33,005 nt of DNA from CAYFPX01 sp964501915. GTDB taxonomy: Bacteria; Myxococcota_A; UBA796; CAJQPC01. Below the pieces are notes generated by a model. The model worked only from the letters and a program-made list of their open reading frames with translations. It searched no databases and was not told the DNA's origin. Positions 7,321 through 15,593 of this stretch are shown here, one piece after another. The DNA lies in assembly GCA_964501915.1 (NCBI GenBank), contig CAZCVP010000073.1:1-33005 (forward strand), given 5' to 3'. The position numbers were made by a program, and so were the translations under genes. The stretch's first letter is position 1; the number at the start of each line of letters is the position of its first letter.

Positions 7321-8652
7321 ATGTCGTCCGAGCACGAGAACGAGACCGTGGAGCGCCCCATGACCCCGGACGAGGCCCTGCGCCTGGTGGCTCCGGAGTC
7401 CGGTGAGCTGCCCGTGGACCGCTACGCGGGCGTGTACCGGCCCTACTCGGCCGAGCAGGTCCTGCGACTACGGGGCCCGACCCGAGTGCGCCACACCCTG
7501 GCCGAGCGGGGGGCCGTCAAGCTGTGGAGGCTGGTGGAGACCGAGCCCCCCGTGCGGGCCCTCGGCGCCCTGACGGGCGGCCAGGCGGTGCAGCAGGTCA
7601 AGGCCGGGCTGAAGGCCATCTACCTGTCGGGCTGGCAGGTCGCGGCCGACGCCAACCTCGCCGGCGAGACCTACCCGGACCAGTCGCTCTACCCGGCCAA
7701 CTCGGTGCCCCAGGTCGTGAAGCGCGTCAACGCCGCGCTGATGCGGGCCGACCAGATCCGCTGGTCCGAGGGTGACACCACCACCGACATGATGGCGCCG
7801 ATCCTGGCCGACGCCGAGGCCGGCTTCGGCGGTCCGCTGAACGCCCACGAGCTGATGAAGTCGATGATCGCCGCCGGCGCGGCGGGCGTGCACTTCGAGG
7901 ATCAGCTCGCCGCGGAGAAGAAGTGCGGCCACCTCGGTGGCAAGGTGCTGGTGCCCACCAGCCAGTTCATCCGCACCCTGGTCGCGGCGCGGCTGGCCGC
8001 CGACGCGATGGGTGTGCCCACGGTGCTCGTCGCCCGCACCGACGCCAACGCCGCCCGCCTGCTCACCAGCGACATCGACGAGCGGGACCAGCGCTTCACC
8101 ACCGGCGAGCGCACGCCCGAGGGCTTCTTCCGCTTGCGGTGCGGCCTCGACCAGGCCATCGACCGGGGGCTGTCCTATGCCCCCTACGCCGACCTGGTCT
8201 GGTGCGAGACCTCCACGCCGAGCCTGGAGGAGGCCAGGACCTTCGCCGAGGCCATCCACGAGCGGTTCCCGGGCAAGAAGCTGGCCTACAACTGCTCCCC
8301 GAGCTTCAACTGGCGCAAGCACCTCTCCGAGGCGGACATCGCCCGCTTCCAGCGGGAGCTGGGCGCCATGGGCTACGCCTTCCAGTTCGTGACCCTGGCC
8401 GGCTTCCACGCCCTCAACCACGCCATGTTCGAGCTGGCCAGCGCGTACCGGGAGGAGGGCATGACGGCCTATGCCCGTCTCCAGACCGCGGAATTCGCCT
8501 CCGAGGTCCACGGCTACACGGCCACCCGTCACCAGCGCGAGGTGGGCACCGGGTACTTCGACGTGGTGCGCAACGTGCTGTCCGGGGGACTGTCCTCCAC
8601 CGGCGCCATGGCCGGCTCCACCGAGACCGAGCAGTTCGACGCCGCGAAGTAG
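7321..8652 (+). CDS. aceA: Isocitrate lyase
   Basis: Isocitrate lyase splits isocitrate to glyoxylate and succinate, the first step of the glyoxylate shunt. The catalytic KKCGH loop is intact at residues 200-204 (Cys202). Other conserved blocks include LSGWQVAADAN near 102-112 and YNCSPSFNW near residue 322. At 443 residues it is the usual bacterial length of the short type. It begins one base after the aceB stop, so both are co-expressed. No other TCA-cycle gene is adjacent. The pair lets the organism grow on acetyl-CoA-yielding substrates such as lipids, in keeping with a predatory or lipid-consuming lifestyle, though that last point is inference. Confidence 0.97.
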   Translation: MSSEHENETVERPMTPDEALRLVAPESGELPVDRYAGVYRPYSAEQVLRLRGPTRVRHTLAERGAVKLWRLVETEPPVRALGALTGGQAVQQVKAGLKAIYLSGWQVAADANLAGETYPDQSLYPANSVPQVVKRVNAALMRADQIRWSEGDTTTDMMAPILADAEAGFGGPLNAHELMKSMIAAGAAGVHFEDQLAAEKKCGHLGGKVLVPTSQFIRTLVAARLAADAMGVPTVLVARTDANAARLLTSDIDERDQRFTTGERTPEGFFRLRCGLDQAIDRGLSYAPYADLVWCETSTPSLEEARTFAEAIHERFPGKKLAYNCSPSFNWRKHLSEADIARFQRELGAMGYAFQFVTLAGFHALNHAMFELASAYREEGMTAYARLQTAEFASEVHGYTATRHQREVGTGYFDVVRNVLSGGLSSTGAMAGSTETEQFDAAK

Positions 8653-8685
8653 CTCCCACCCCCCGGCGGGCTAATCGGGGGCGCG

Positions 8686-9438
8686 ATGGGACCGCTCTCC
8701 GCCCTCCAGCGCCTCCGCCGTGAGTTCCGGCCCCGGCTCTGGCCCACCCTCGGCGCCGGGGTCTGCGTGGTCGTGCTGCTGTCCCTGTGCACCTGGCAGG
8801 TCCGGCGCGATGCCTTCAAGAACCGCCACCTGGACCAGGCCCGCGCGGCGGCGGAGCGGCCGGTGCTGGAGGGGAGCGCCGTGGTCGACTCGGGGCAGCA
8901 GGCCTGGTTCCGCGACGTGCGGCTCGAGGGTCGCTTCGAGGAGCCCGTGTGCCTGGAGGGGGGCCGCAAGGTCGCCGGTGTCATCGCCTACGGCGTGCTC
9001 CAGCCCTTCGAGACCGTGGACGGCTGGCGGGTGCTGGTGGACCGCGGAGAGCTGGCCCGCGGCGACCTCGAGGAGGGGCTCGCGGCACTGGGAGCGGACG
9101 GTCCGATCACCCTGGAGGGACAGCTCCGGCCGCTGCCGGAGTCACGGGACGAGCCACCGGTCATCTCCGACGCCCTGCCGCCGATCTGGGGCTGGAAGCA
9201 CATCGGCGCCATCCACGCCTGGGTGGGGGAGGTCCACCCCGGGCTCTACGTCCGGGCCGGGCCGCGGCCGGGCGAAGGCGAGCGGCCCGAGTCCGCCTCT
9301 CACCTCACGGGGGGCTACGGCCCAGCGGTCCGGAACAACACCAGCGCCCACTATGCCAAGCAGTGGTTCGCCTTGGCCGTCATCGTGTCTCTGCTGTGGG
9401 GCTGGGTGTCGCTGGAGGGCAACCAGAGGCGCAGGTGA
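8686..9438 (+). CDS. SURF1-family cytochrome oxidase assembly protein
   Basis: SURF1 helps insert heme into, or assemble, subunit I of heme-copper cytochrome oxidases at the membrane. The 250-residue protein has the two-span layout of the family: an N-terminal helix at about 19-37 ending in TWQVRR, an extra-cytoplasmic domain with WRVLVDRGEL, and a C-terminal helix after NNTSAHYAKQWFALA (conserved NN.H..YA.QWF). No cox genes are in view, so it is a stand-alone copy or sits away from the oxidase operon. It starts 33 nt after aceA and may share its transcript. Only a G-rich stretch precedes the ATG. Confidence 0.88.
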   Translation: MGPLSALQRLRREFRPRLWPTLGAGVCVVVLLSLCTWQVRRDAFKNRHLDQARAAAERPVLEGSAVVDSGQQAWFRDVRLEGRFEEPVCLEGGRKVAGVIAYGVLQPFETVDGWRVLVDRGELARGDLEEGLAALGADGPITLEGQLRPLPESRDEPPVISDALPPIWGWKHIGAIHAWVGEVHPGLYVRAGPRPGEGERPESASHLTGGYGPAVRNNTSAHYAKQWFALAVIVSLLWGWVSLEGNQRRR

Positions 9439-9447
9439 GGGGGCGGG

Positions 9448-11208
9448 TCACCAACCGTCACCCGTCGTCACCAGCCGCGCCCGGGCTGCCAGGCGGCCGT
9501 AGACCCGCCGGTAGGGCCCCTCGGCCTCGATCAGGTCCGCGTGGCGGCCGACCTGGAGCAGGCGGCCACCCTCGAGGACGGCCACCGCGTCGGCTCGCTC
9601 GATGGTGCCGATGCGGTGGGTCACCACCACGGTGGTCAGCTCGGGCAGGGCGTCGCCGAGGCCGTCCCAGAACGCGGCCTCGGTGTCGGCGTCGAGCGCG
9701 GCGGTGGCGTCGTCGAGCACGAGCAGGGCGGGTTGACCGACCAGGGCTCGGGCCAGCGCGACCCGCTGACGCTGACCGCCGGACAGGGTCACGCCGCGCT
9801 CACCCACCCGGGTGTCGAGCCCCTGCGGTAGCTGCGGCAGGTCCTGGGCGAGGCGGGCCAGCTCCACGGCCCGTGCCAGGGAAGCGCTGGGGACCTCCCG
9901 GCCGAGCAGGATGTTCTCCCGCACCGTCGCCGAGAGCAGCACCGGGTCCTGGGGCACGTAGGCGACCCGTCGAGCGATCTCCGCCGGGTCGACCCTCGAC
10001 CAGGACACGCCGCCGATGCGTACGTCTCCGGTCGCGGGGGGCCACAGCCCCATCAGGGCCCGGGCGAGGGTCGTCTTGCCCGACGCCACCTCGCCGACCA
10101 CGGCGAGGTGGGTGCCCGGGGGCACGTCGAGGGAGATCGCGTCCAGCAGGCGAGGCCCACGCGGAACGTCGACGGCCAGCTCGCTCACCTGGAGGCCGGC
10201 GTGGGCCGGGCTCTCGGGCTCCGCGGGGTCCTGGCGCTGCGGCAGGTCCACGATCTCCTGGAGCCGCCGCAGGGCCACGCCGGCCTGCTGGTAGCGGGAG
10301 AGGAAGATGCCCACGTCGAACATCGGCCACACGAGCGTCATGGTGAGGCCCTCGAAGGTCACGAGCTGACCCAGGGTGATGGTCCCCTCCAGCACCCCGT
10401 GGCCCCCCGCCAGCAGCAGCGCCACCACGGCGAGCTGCCAGCCGTAGCCGAGCAGCATGTAGACCGCCTGCCGCATGGTGGCCGCACGGACCTCGGCGCG
10501 GCGCTGGGCGTCGGCCGAGGCGGCGAAGCGCTCCGACGCGGCCCCCTCCAGGCGGTTGGCCTGGAGGATGCGGATCGCCGAGAACAGGGTGGTGAGCTGG
10601 TCGTTGATGGCCGAGATCGCCTGCTGGACGTCCCGGTAGCGCCCGGCGAGCACCCCCTGGACGCGGGACTGGGCCACGATCAACAGCGGTAGGGGCAGCA
10701 CGACCCAGACCGTGAGCCCCGGGTCGAGGCTCACCATCACCACCAGGCAGGCGACGACCACCAGCGCCGCCTCCAGGGCCCGAAAGACGCCGCTGCACAG
10801 GAACCAGAGGGTCTTCTCCCCCGCGTCGTCGGTGAGCCGGGTGACGAGATCCCCCACCCGCCAGCGATCGAGCCGCCAGGCCGGGACCTCGGACAGGTGG
10901 TCGAAGAGCCTCTGGCGCAGCCGCCAGCCGATGCGGGCGTTCATGATCGTGCGGGCGCCCTGGAGGCCGACGTAGAGCGCGGCCTGGGCCACGCCGATGC
11001 CGAGCATCCACAGGGCGACCTCCGAGATGCGCTCCGGCCGGGCATCGCCCCGCACCTCGTCGACCAGGAACTGCCAGAGCCAGGGGAAGCTGGCGACCAG
11101 GGCCGCGTTGACCACGCTGAAGAGCACGATGAACAGCAGCCAGTTCCGGCTGTCCAGCCAGACGTGGCGGAACCAGGCCCGCACCAGCGCGAAGGTGCTG
11201 CCCCTCAT
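9448..11208 (-). CDS. ABC exporter half-transporter, degenerate-site subunit (MdlA-like)
   Basis: This 586-residue protein is a type IV ABC exporter subunit with an N-terminal six-helix domain (about 22-310) and a C-terminal nucleotide-binding domain. The Walker A is GEVASGKT (372-379), the signature LSGGQ is canonical (475-479), and the H-loop is VTHR (His531). The Walker B reads LVLDD, with Asp500 where the catalytic glutamate is expected. That substitution marks the degenerate-site subunit of heterodimeric exporters such as MdlAB, BmrCD and TM287/288. Its ATG overlaps the TGA of the partner gene (ATGA), giving coupled 1:1 synthesis. The substrate cannot be read from sequence; drugs, lipids and peptides are all possible. 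Confidence 0.92.
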   Translation of the reverse strand: MRGSTFALVRAWFRHVWLDSRNWLLFIVLFSVVNAALVASFPWLWQFLVDEVRGDARPERISEVALWMLGIGVAQAALYVGLQGARTIMNARIGWRLRQRLFDHLSEVPAWRLDRWRVGDLVTRLTDDAGEKTLWFLCSGVFRALEAALVVVACLVVMVSLDPGLTVWVVLPLPLLIVAQSRVQGVLAGRYRDVQQAISAINDQLTTLFSAIRILQANRLEGAASERFAASADAQRRAEVRAATMRQAVYMLLGYGWQLAVVALLLAGGHGVLEGTITLGQLVTFEGLTMTLVWPMFDVGIFLSRYQQAGVALRRLQEIVDLPQRQDPAEPESPAHAGLQVSELAVDVPRGPRLLDAISLDVPPGTHLAVVGEVASGKTTLARALMGLWPPATGDVRIGGVSWSRVDPAEIARRVAYVPQDPVLLSATVRENILLGREVPSASLARAVELARLAQDLPQLPQGLDTRVGERGVTLSGGQRQRVALARALVGQPALLVLDDATAALDADTEAAFWDGLGDALPELTTVVVTHRIGTIERADAVAVLEGGRLLQVGRHADLIEAEGPYRRVYGRLAARARLVTTGDGW

Positions 11209-12899
11209 GCGGCGTCTCCCTGCTGGAGCTGGAGCATCGCGGCGTAGAGCCCTCCGCTGGCGACCAGGTGGTCGTGGGTGCCTTCCTCCGCCACCTGCCC
11301 GTCGCCGTCCAGGACGAGGATGCGGTCGCAGGCGCGGACGGTGGCGAGGCGGTGGGCCACGGTGAGGGTGGTGCGGCCCTCCTGAAGGGTGGCGAGGGCG
11401 GCCTGGACCCGCGCCTCCGTGGCCGGGTCGATGGCGCTGGTCGCCTCGTCGAGCAGCAGGAGCTGGGGGTCGTGGACCAGGGCCCGGGCGAAGGTGAGGA
11501 GCTGCCGCTCTCCGCGGCTCAGGTTCTGGCCGCCCTCCTCCAGCAGGTGATCGAGGGGAAGCTCCACGCCCAGGGCGTCCAGGGCGCCCTGGGCTCGGTC
11601 CGGCTCTCCACCGAGGTTCTCCAGGACCGTGCCCGGCAGCAGCAGCACGTCCTGGAGGACGAGGCCGACGCGTCGGCGCAGCTCGGCGAGGCGGATGGTG
11701 CGCAGGTCGACCCCGTCCACGGTGATGCGCCCGGCGGTGGGATCGCGGAAGCGGAGCAGGAGGTTGAGCACCGTCGACTTGCCGCTGCCGGTCACGCCGA
11801 CCAGGCCCACGTGCTCCCCGGCCCCCAGGCGCAGCCGCAGACGTTCGAGGACCGGGGCCTGTTCGCTGTAGTGGAAGCTGACGTCGTCCAGCACCAGGGC
11901 CTCGCCCAGGCCCGGCCAGGCCACGGCGTCCGGAGCGTCGCGGATGGTCGGTGTGCGGTCCTCCAGCTCCGCCAGGCGGATCGCCGCCGCTCGGGCACGC
12001 TCCAGCATCGTGATGTTGAAGCTCAGCCGCATCAGCGGGTTGAACATCTGCCGGAGGTAGCCGAGGCCCATCAGCAGAGCGCCGACGGTCAGGTCCCCCG
12101 CGGCCACCGCGCGACCGCCGAAGAAGAGCACCCCGGCCACGCCCACCGTGCGCACCAGGACCACGGCGTTGAGGTAGTAGACCGGCAGCAGGTGGGCGCG
12201 GGTCTCCTGGTCGTAGATCTCGGCGTTGAGCTCGTCGGCCATGCGCCGCGCCCAGGGCGTGCGCCCGAGGAGCTGGAGGGTGGGCATCGCCCGGAGGTGC
12301 TCGGTGGCGAAGCCCGTCAGGGAGGCCTGGATCTTCCGGACCGCCAGGAACCGCGGCGGGGAGACCTTGCGAAACCAGAGGAAGAGCAGGGCGTAGGGCG
12401 GCAGCACGGCCGCCACCCAGCCCACGAGGTGGGGGGCCTGGGTCCCCAGCACCCAGAACATGCCGACCATCAGCAGCAGGTCGGCCGGGATCGAGAGGAT
12501 CACCTCCGTGAACAGCACCTTCAGCGCCTCGGTGTCTCCCTGCACGCGGGTGATGAGGCGCCCCGAGGGGTGGGCGTCGTGGAAGGCGAGGTCGTGGTGG
12601 ACCAGGTGTCCGAAGAGCCGCTGCTTGAGCTGGAGCATCGCCCGCTGGGCGGCGACCTCCAGGCCGACGCGACTGGCGTAGGTGGCCAGCAGGTTGAGCA
12701 GCAGCACCGCCAGGTAGAGCAGGGCGGTGTTGCGCAGGCCCGTCCAGTCCCCGCCGGCGATGTCCTGGTCGACGGCGACGGCCACCAGGTAGGGGCCGGC
12801 CAGGTTCAGCGCCGTGCCGACCAGCAGTCCGACCTCGCAGAGGCCGAGGAGCCGCCACTGGGGCCGGAAGAGGGGTGCGAGGCGCAGCAGCGGGTTCAT
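11205..12899 (-). CDS. ABC exporter half-transporter, catalytic subunit (MdlB-like)
   Basis: This 564-residue partner has six predicted membrane helices (about 20-300) and a nucleotide-binding domain with Walker A GVTGSGKS (368-375), Walker B LLLLDE with the catalytic Glu485, and an H-loop in VAHR. Its signature motif is altered to LSRGE (460-464). In the heterodimer this non-canonical signature faces the Asp-type Walker B of the downstream subunit, so one composite ATP site is degenerate and the other (this Walker A/B with the partner's LSGGQ) is catalytic. This complementary pattern is strong evidence that the two work together. The gene is divergent from the AgmX/PglI-type gene with about 100 nt between. 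Confidence 0.93.
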   Translation of the reverse strand: MNPLLRLAPLFRPQWRLLGLCEVGLLVGTALNLAGPYLVAVAVDQDIAGGDWTGLRNTALLYLAVLLLNLLATYASRVGLEVAAQRAMLQLKQRLFGHLVHHDLAFHDAHPSGRLITRVQGDTEALKVLFTEVILSIPADLLLMVGMFWVLGTQAPHLVGWVAAVLPPYALLFLWFRKVSPPRFLAVRKIQASLTGFATEHLRAMPTLQLLGRTPWARRMADELNAEIYDQETRAHLLPVYYLNAVVLVRTVGVAGVLFFGGRAVAAGDLTVGALLMGLGYLRQMFNPLMRLSFNITMLERARAAAIRLAELEDRTPTIRDAPDAVAWPGLGEALVLDDVSFHYSEQAPVLERLRLRLGAGEHVGLVGVTGSGKSTVLNLLLRFRDPTAGRITVDGVDLRTIRLAELRRRVGLVLQDVLLLPGTVLENLGGEPDRAQGALDALGVELPLDHLLEEGGQNLSRGERQLLTFARALVHDPQLLLLDEATSAIDPATEARVQAALATLQEGRTTLTVAHRLATVRACDRILVLDGDGQVAEEGTHDHLVASGGLYAAMLQLQQGDAA

Positions 12900-13003
12900 G
12901 CCTGAGCCCTCTAATCCAGACCCGGGGGTCGCTGACGTGCCCTTGACGAACCGGAGGCAGAGGGTGGCTGTCGGTTGGGAGAGACCCCTTCCTGGAGCCT
13001 TCG

Positions 13004-14263
13004 ATGCCTGTCCTGCCCGAGTGGTTCACCCGCGATCCCGCCCCTGGTCCCGGCCAGCCCGTCCTGGAGGTGGCGGCCCTGTGGGGTGACTGGCTGCTCG
13101 ACGTCCGCCACCTGTCGGGAGACGCCACGGTGAGCATCGGCGGAGAGGGCCTGCCGGGACCGCGGGAGGACCTGTTGATCGACCACGGGGAGCTCGAGGT
13201 CCCGCGGGGCTGCACGGGCGAGCTGTGGGACGGGTCGTGGCGACCGCTGGAGTCGTCGGAGATCTCCGTGGGCTGCCGCTACGTCGTGCGTGACGGCGGC
13301 TTCTCCTGGCTGGTCCGCCTGGTCCCGCCGGGCTCGACCCTGCCGGGGGTGCGCAGGCGCGAGCGGGAGACCGGGCTGCTGGCCTCCTTCGCCTTCCACG
13401 GGTTCGTGGCGGCGATGATCGGGGTGGTCGTCGCCACGGCGCCGCCACGTCCCGAGGTGACGGTGGAGGAGCTCCAGGACCAGTTCGCTGAGGTCCTGCT
13501 CCGGGAGCCGGAGCTCCCTTCGCAGGAGGCGCGGCCGGCCTCGCCACAGCGCCCGGAGAAGACGGTCGAAGGCGCCCGCGCCAAGCGCAAGGAGGGCAAG
13601 CGCGGCCAGGTCGACGGGCGCATGCGCCGGGCCCTGGAGCGCCGTCGCAGCGATCGGGAGACGGCCGAGGGAGCCGGCTTCATGGACATGCTGAACCAGG
13701 GCGACGTCTTCGGTGGCCTCTTCGAGAGCGCCTCGCTGGGCTCGGACCTGACCACCGCCCTGGGCAGCAGGGCTGGCCCCAAGGGGACCCAGTTCGGCAC
13801 CGGCCTGGGGTGGTCGGGCGACGGACCCGGCGGCGGTGGCAGCGTGGAGACCCTGGCCGGGGGGACCGGCACCAAGGGCTGGGGCGGCGACGCCTCCAGC
13901 CTGGAGGGGGGTGAGCCCACGGGCCCCAAGCAGCAGGGCACGATCCGCCGCGGCGAGGACGTCCTCCGCGTCGGCGGCCTGGACTCGGCGCTGATCGACG
14001 AGGTCGTGCGCCAGAACCTCAACCGCTTCCGCTACTGCTACCAGCGCGAGCTGCAGCGCGACCCGGCGCTGCAGGGCAAGGTCACCCTGAAGTGGGTGAT
14101 CGCCACCGACGGGAGCGTCTCGACCGCGGCGGTGAAGCGCGACACCCTCGGCAACCCGGCCGTGAGCGGCTGCATGCTCGACGTGACCCGGAGGATGAGC
14201 TTTCCTCAGCCCAAGGGCGGCATCGTGATCGTGAGCTACCCCTTCCTCTTCGCTCCGGGGTGA
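13004..14263 (+). CDS. AgmX/PglI C-terminal domain protein (TonB-like energy transducer)
   Basis: The 419-residue protein has an N-terminal soluble domain (1-115, beta-rich, possibly FHA-like), one membrane helix at about 124-145, a charged Lys/Arg-rich and Gly-rich linker (150-320), and a C-terminal AgmX/PglI domain (about 326-419) with the paired cysteines of FRYCYQREL and SGCMLDVTRRM. This TonB-C-like module is typical of Myxococcota, where relatives take part in gliding motility and envelope-spanning machines. Topology suggests a cytoplasmic N-domain and periplasmic C-domain. GGAG lies 8 nt before the ATG. No ExbB/ExbD partner is adjacent, so it may work with distant ones. Confidence 0.85.
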   Translation: MPVLPEWFTRDPAPGPGQPVLEVAALWGDWLLDVRHLSGDATVSIGGEGLPGPREDLLIDHGELEVPRGCTGELWDGSWRPLESSEISVGCRYVVRDGGFSWLVRLVPPGSTLPGVRRRERETGLLASFAFHGFVAAMIGVVVATAPPRPEVTVEELQDQFAEVLLREPELPSQEARPASPQRPEKTVEGARAKRKEGKRGQVDGRMRRALERRRSDRETAEGAGFMDMLNQGDVFGGLFESASLGSDLTTALGSRAGPKGTQFGTGLGWSGDGPGGGGSVETLAGGTGTKGWGGDASSLEGGEPTGPKQQGTIRRGEDVLRVGGLDSALIDEVVRQNLNRFRYCYQRELQRDPALQGKVTLKWVIATDGSVSTAAVKRDTLGNPAVSGCMLDVTRRMSFPQPKGGIVIVSYPFLFAPG

Positions 14264-14297
14264 GGGGGGGCGCCCGCAGCGGACCGGAGCGGACCGG

Positions 14298-15593
14298 TCA
14301 GACCCACGAGCCAGGGTCGGCATAGCCCAGCTCCGCGGCCAGCTCCCGGGTCCGCGGCTCCGACAGCACCGGCTCCAGGAGCGTCGCCTTGGCAAACCAG
14401 CGTCGCCGTCGCGGCGCCTGGGTCGCCATCACGGGGGGGATGCCGTGCTCCACGATGCGCTCCAGCGCCGGCCCCTGTCGGACACCGAGCCAGTCCGTGA
14501 CCCGCCCCCAGGCCCGTCGTCGTCGGGCTCGCTCGCCGACGAGGTCCTCGAAGCGCACCCGCAGCAGCTCTGGCCGGTTCTCGGCCGCCCACTCGAGGGT
14601 GGCGCTGTGGGCCGCGCGCCACTGAAAGCCACAGACGGCCTCCAGGGGCTCCCCCCGCCAGGCCTGCCACCCGGGAGGCAGATCGTACTTCCACCAGCCC
14701 TGCCCCCCTGGGACGGCGTCGCTGTACCCGGCGATGTCCAGACCGCCGACCCGGTGGGCGTGGAAGCCTCGGAACCGCCAGCCGTCGTGCAGTCCGTTGA
14801 TGGCGGCTGCTGGATTGCGGACCAGGTGAAGCACCCGCAGCCGGGCCCCAGAGAAGAGGGTCCGGAGGAAGGGCAGGCGGTAGGCGTTGCTCGGGGTCTT
14901 GATGATCAGCGGTCTCTGGTCGAGGTCCGCAGCGGTCGCCGGACGCCAGGGCCGGGTCAGCACGAAGGGGGGCTCCTCCAGGACGACGGGTCCCGGTGGA
15001 CCCGTGGGAGGCTCGAGCTCGGGGAAGGCCGCGCGGATGCGAGCGGGGTCGATGTCGTAGTACCAGGGATCCACCTGGGGATGGGCCGCCCGCACCTCGC
15101 GCAGCAACGCCAGGTGGAAGCCAGCGAGGTCTTCGAGACCCCACGCGGCCAGGGTGGATCGGGTCCACGCCACCACCTGTGCGGGGTCGATGGCCAGCGT
15201 CGGCCACTGGGCCGAGAGACGCCAGGCGAGGTCGAGACCGAACGCCCGCTCCCCCCGAGCTTCCAGGGGCGCCCGACCGCCGACGTCGAGCGCCAGCTCG
15301 GCCTCCAGCAGGCCCCGGTCGTGTGGTGCACCGGGGGAGAGCCTGTCCGAGTCCCCGCTGTCCGGGGGTGCGAGCCCGGCCAGGGCGAAGAAGGGGTTCA
15401 CTTCGGCGCGAAAGTGGGTGAGGACCGGGCAGAACCGCAGCATCTCCGCGAAGACACTGGAGCCGCCGCGGGAGCTGGAGGCGATGATCACGACGTCCCG
15501 AACGCGCTGGAGGAAGTCCGCCGCTTCCGAGGGGCGCAGCTCCCGCAGGGCGGCCAGTCGCCGCCGAACCGGCTCCAGCTCGGAGGTGTCCAT
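14298..15593 (-). CDS. Sulfotransferase family protein
   Basis: The 431-residue protein has the PAPS-dependent sulfotransferase signature. The 5'-phosphosulfate loop is at residues 37-52 (IASSSRGGSSVFAEML), and the 3'-phosphate site is at about 252-267 (LRVLHLVRNPAAAING) with the conserved Arg. Such enzymes move sulfate from PAPS to hydroxyl or amino groups on sugars, lipids or peptides. The acceptor region is divergent, so the acceptor is unknown. The ATG at 15591-15593 overlaps the stop of the sulfatase-like gene by one base (TGATG), making it the last gene of a coupled block with SPFH genes. An in-frame upstream start at 15665 was rejected because it lies deep inside the preceding gene. 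Confidence 0.85.
   Translation of the reverse strand: MDTSELEPVRRRLAALRELRPSEAADFLQRVRDVVIIASSSRGGSSVFAEMLRFCPVLTHFRAEVNPFFALAGLAPPDSGDSDRLSPGAPHDRGLLEAELALDVGGRAPLEARGERAFGLDLAWRLSAQWPTLAIDPAQVVAWTRSTLAAWGLEDLAGFHLALLREVRAAHPQVDPWYYDIDPARIRAAFPELEPPTGPPGPVVLEEPPFVLTRPWRPATAADLDQRPLIIKTPSNAYRLPFLRTLFSGARLRVLHLVRNPAAAINGLHDGWRFRGFHAHRVGGLDIAGYSDAVPGGQGWWKYDLPPGWQAWRGEPLEAVCGFQWRAAHSATLEWAAENRPELLRVRFEDLVGERARRRRAWGRVTDWLGVRQGPALERIVEHGIPPVMATQAPRRRRWFAKATLLEPVLSEPRTRELAAELGYADPGSWV

Noticed and set aside
8660..8681. CCCCCG / CGGGGG inverted repeat between aceA and the SURF1 gene as terminator
   Set aside because: Ten-base loop, no T-tract, only a 6-bp stem, and expected by chance in such GC-rich DNA.
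9434..9452. GGTGA / TCACC inverted repeat between convergent SURF1 and ABC genes
   Set aside because: Only five base pairs with a nine-base loop; too weak to call a bidirectional terminator.
12900..13003. TTGACG at 12943-12948 as -35 of the AgmX/PglI-type gene
   Set aside because: No acceptable -10 hexamer at 16-18 bp downstream.
9448..13215. 1255-codon minus-strand frame suggesting a giant ABC protein
   Set aside because: Only the 586 codons from the ATG at 11208 encode ABC exporter sequence. The upstream part is an out-of-frame shadow of the partner subunit.
14279..14298. Tandem 10-bp repeat GCGGACCGGA / GCGGACCGGT
   Set aside because: Two copies only, in a short intergenic gap; no sign of function.
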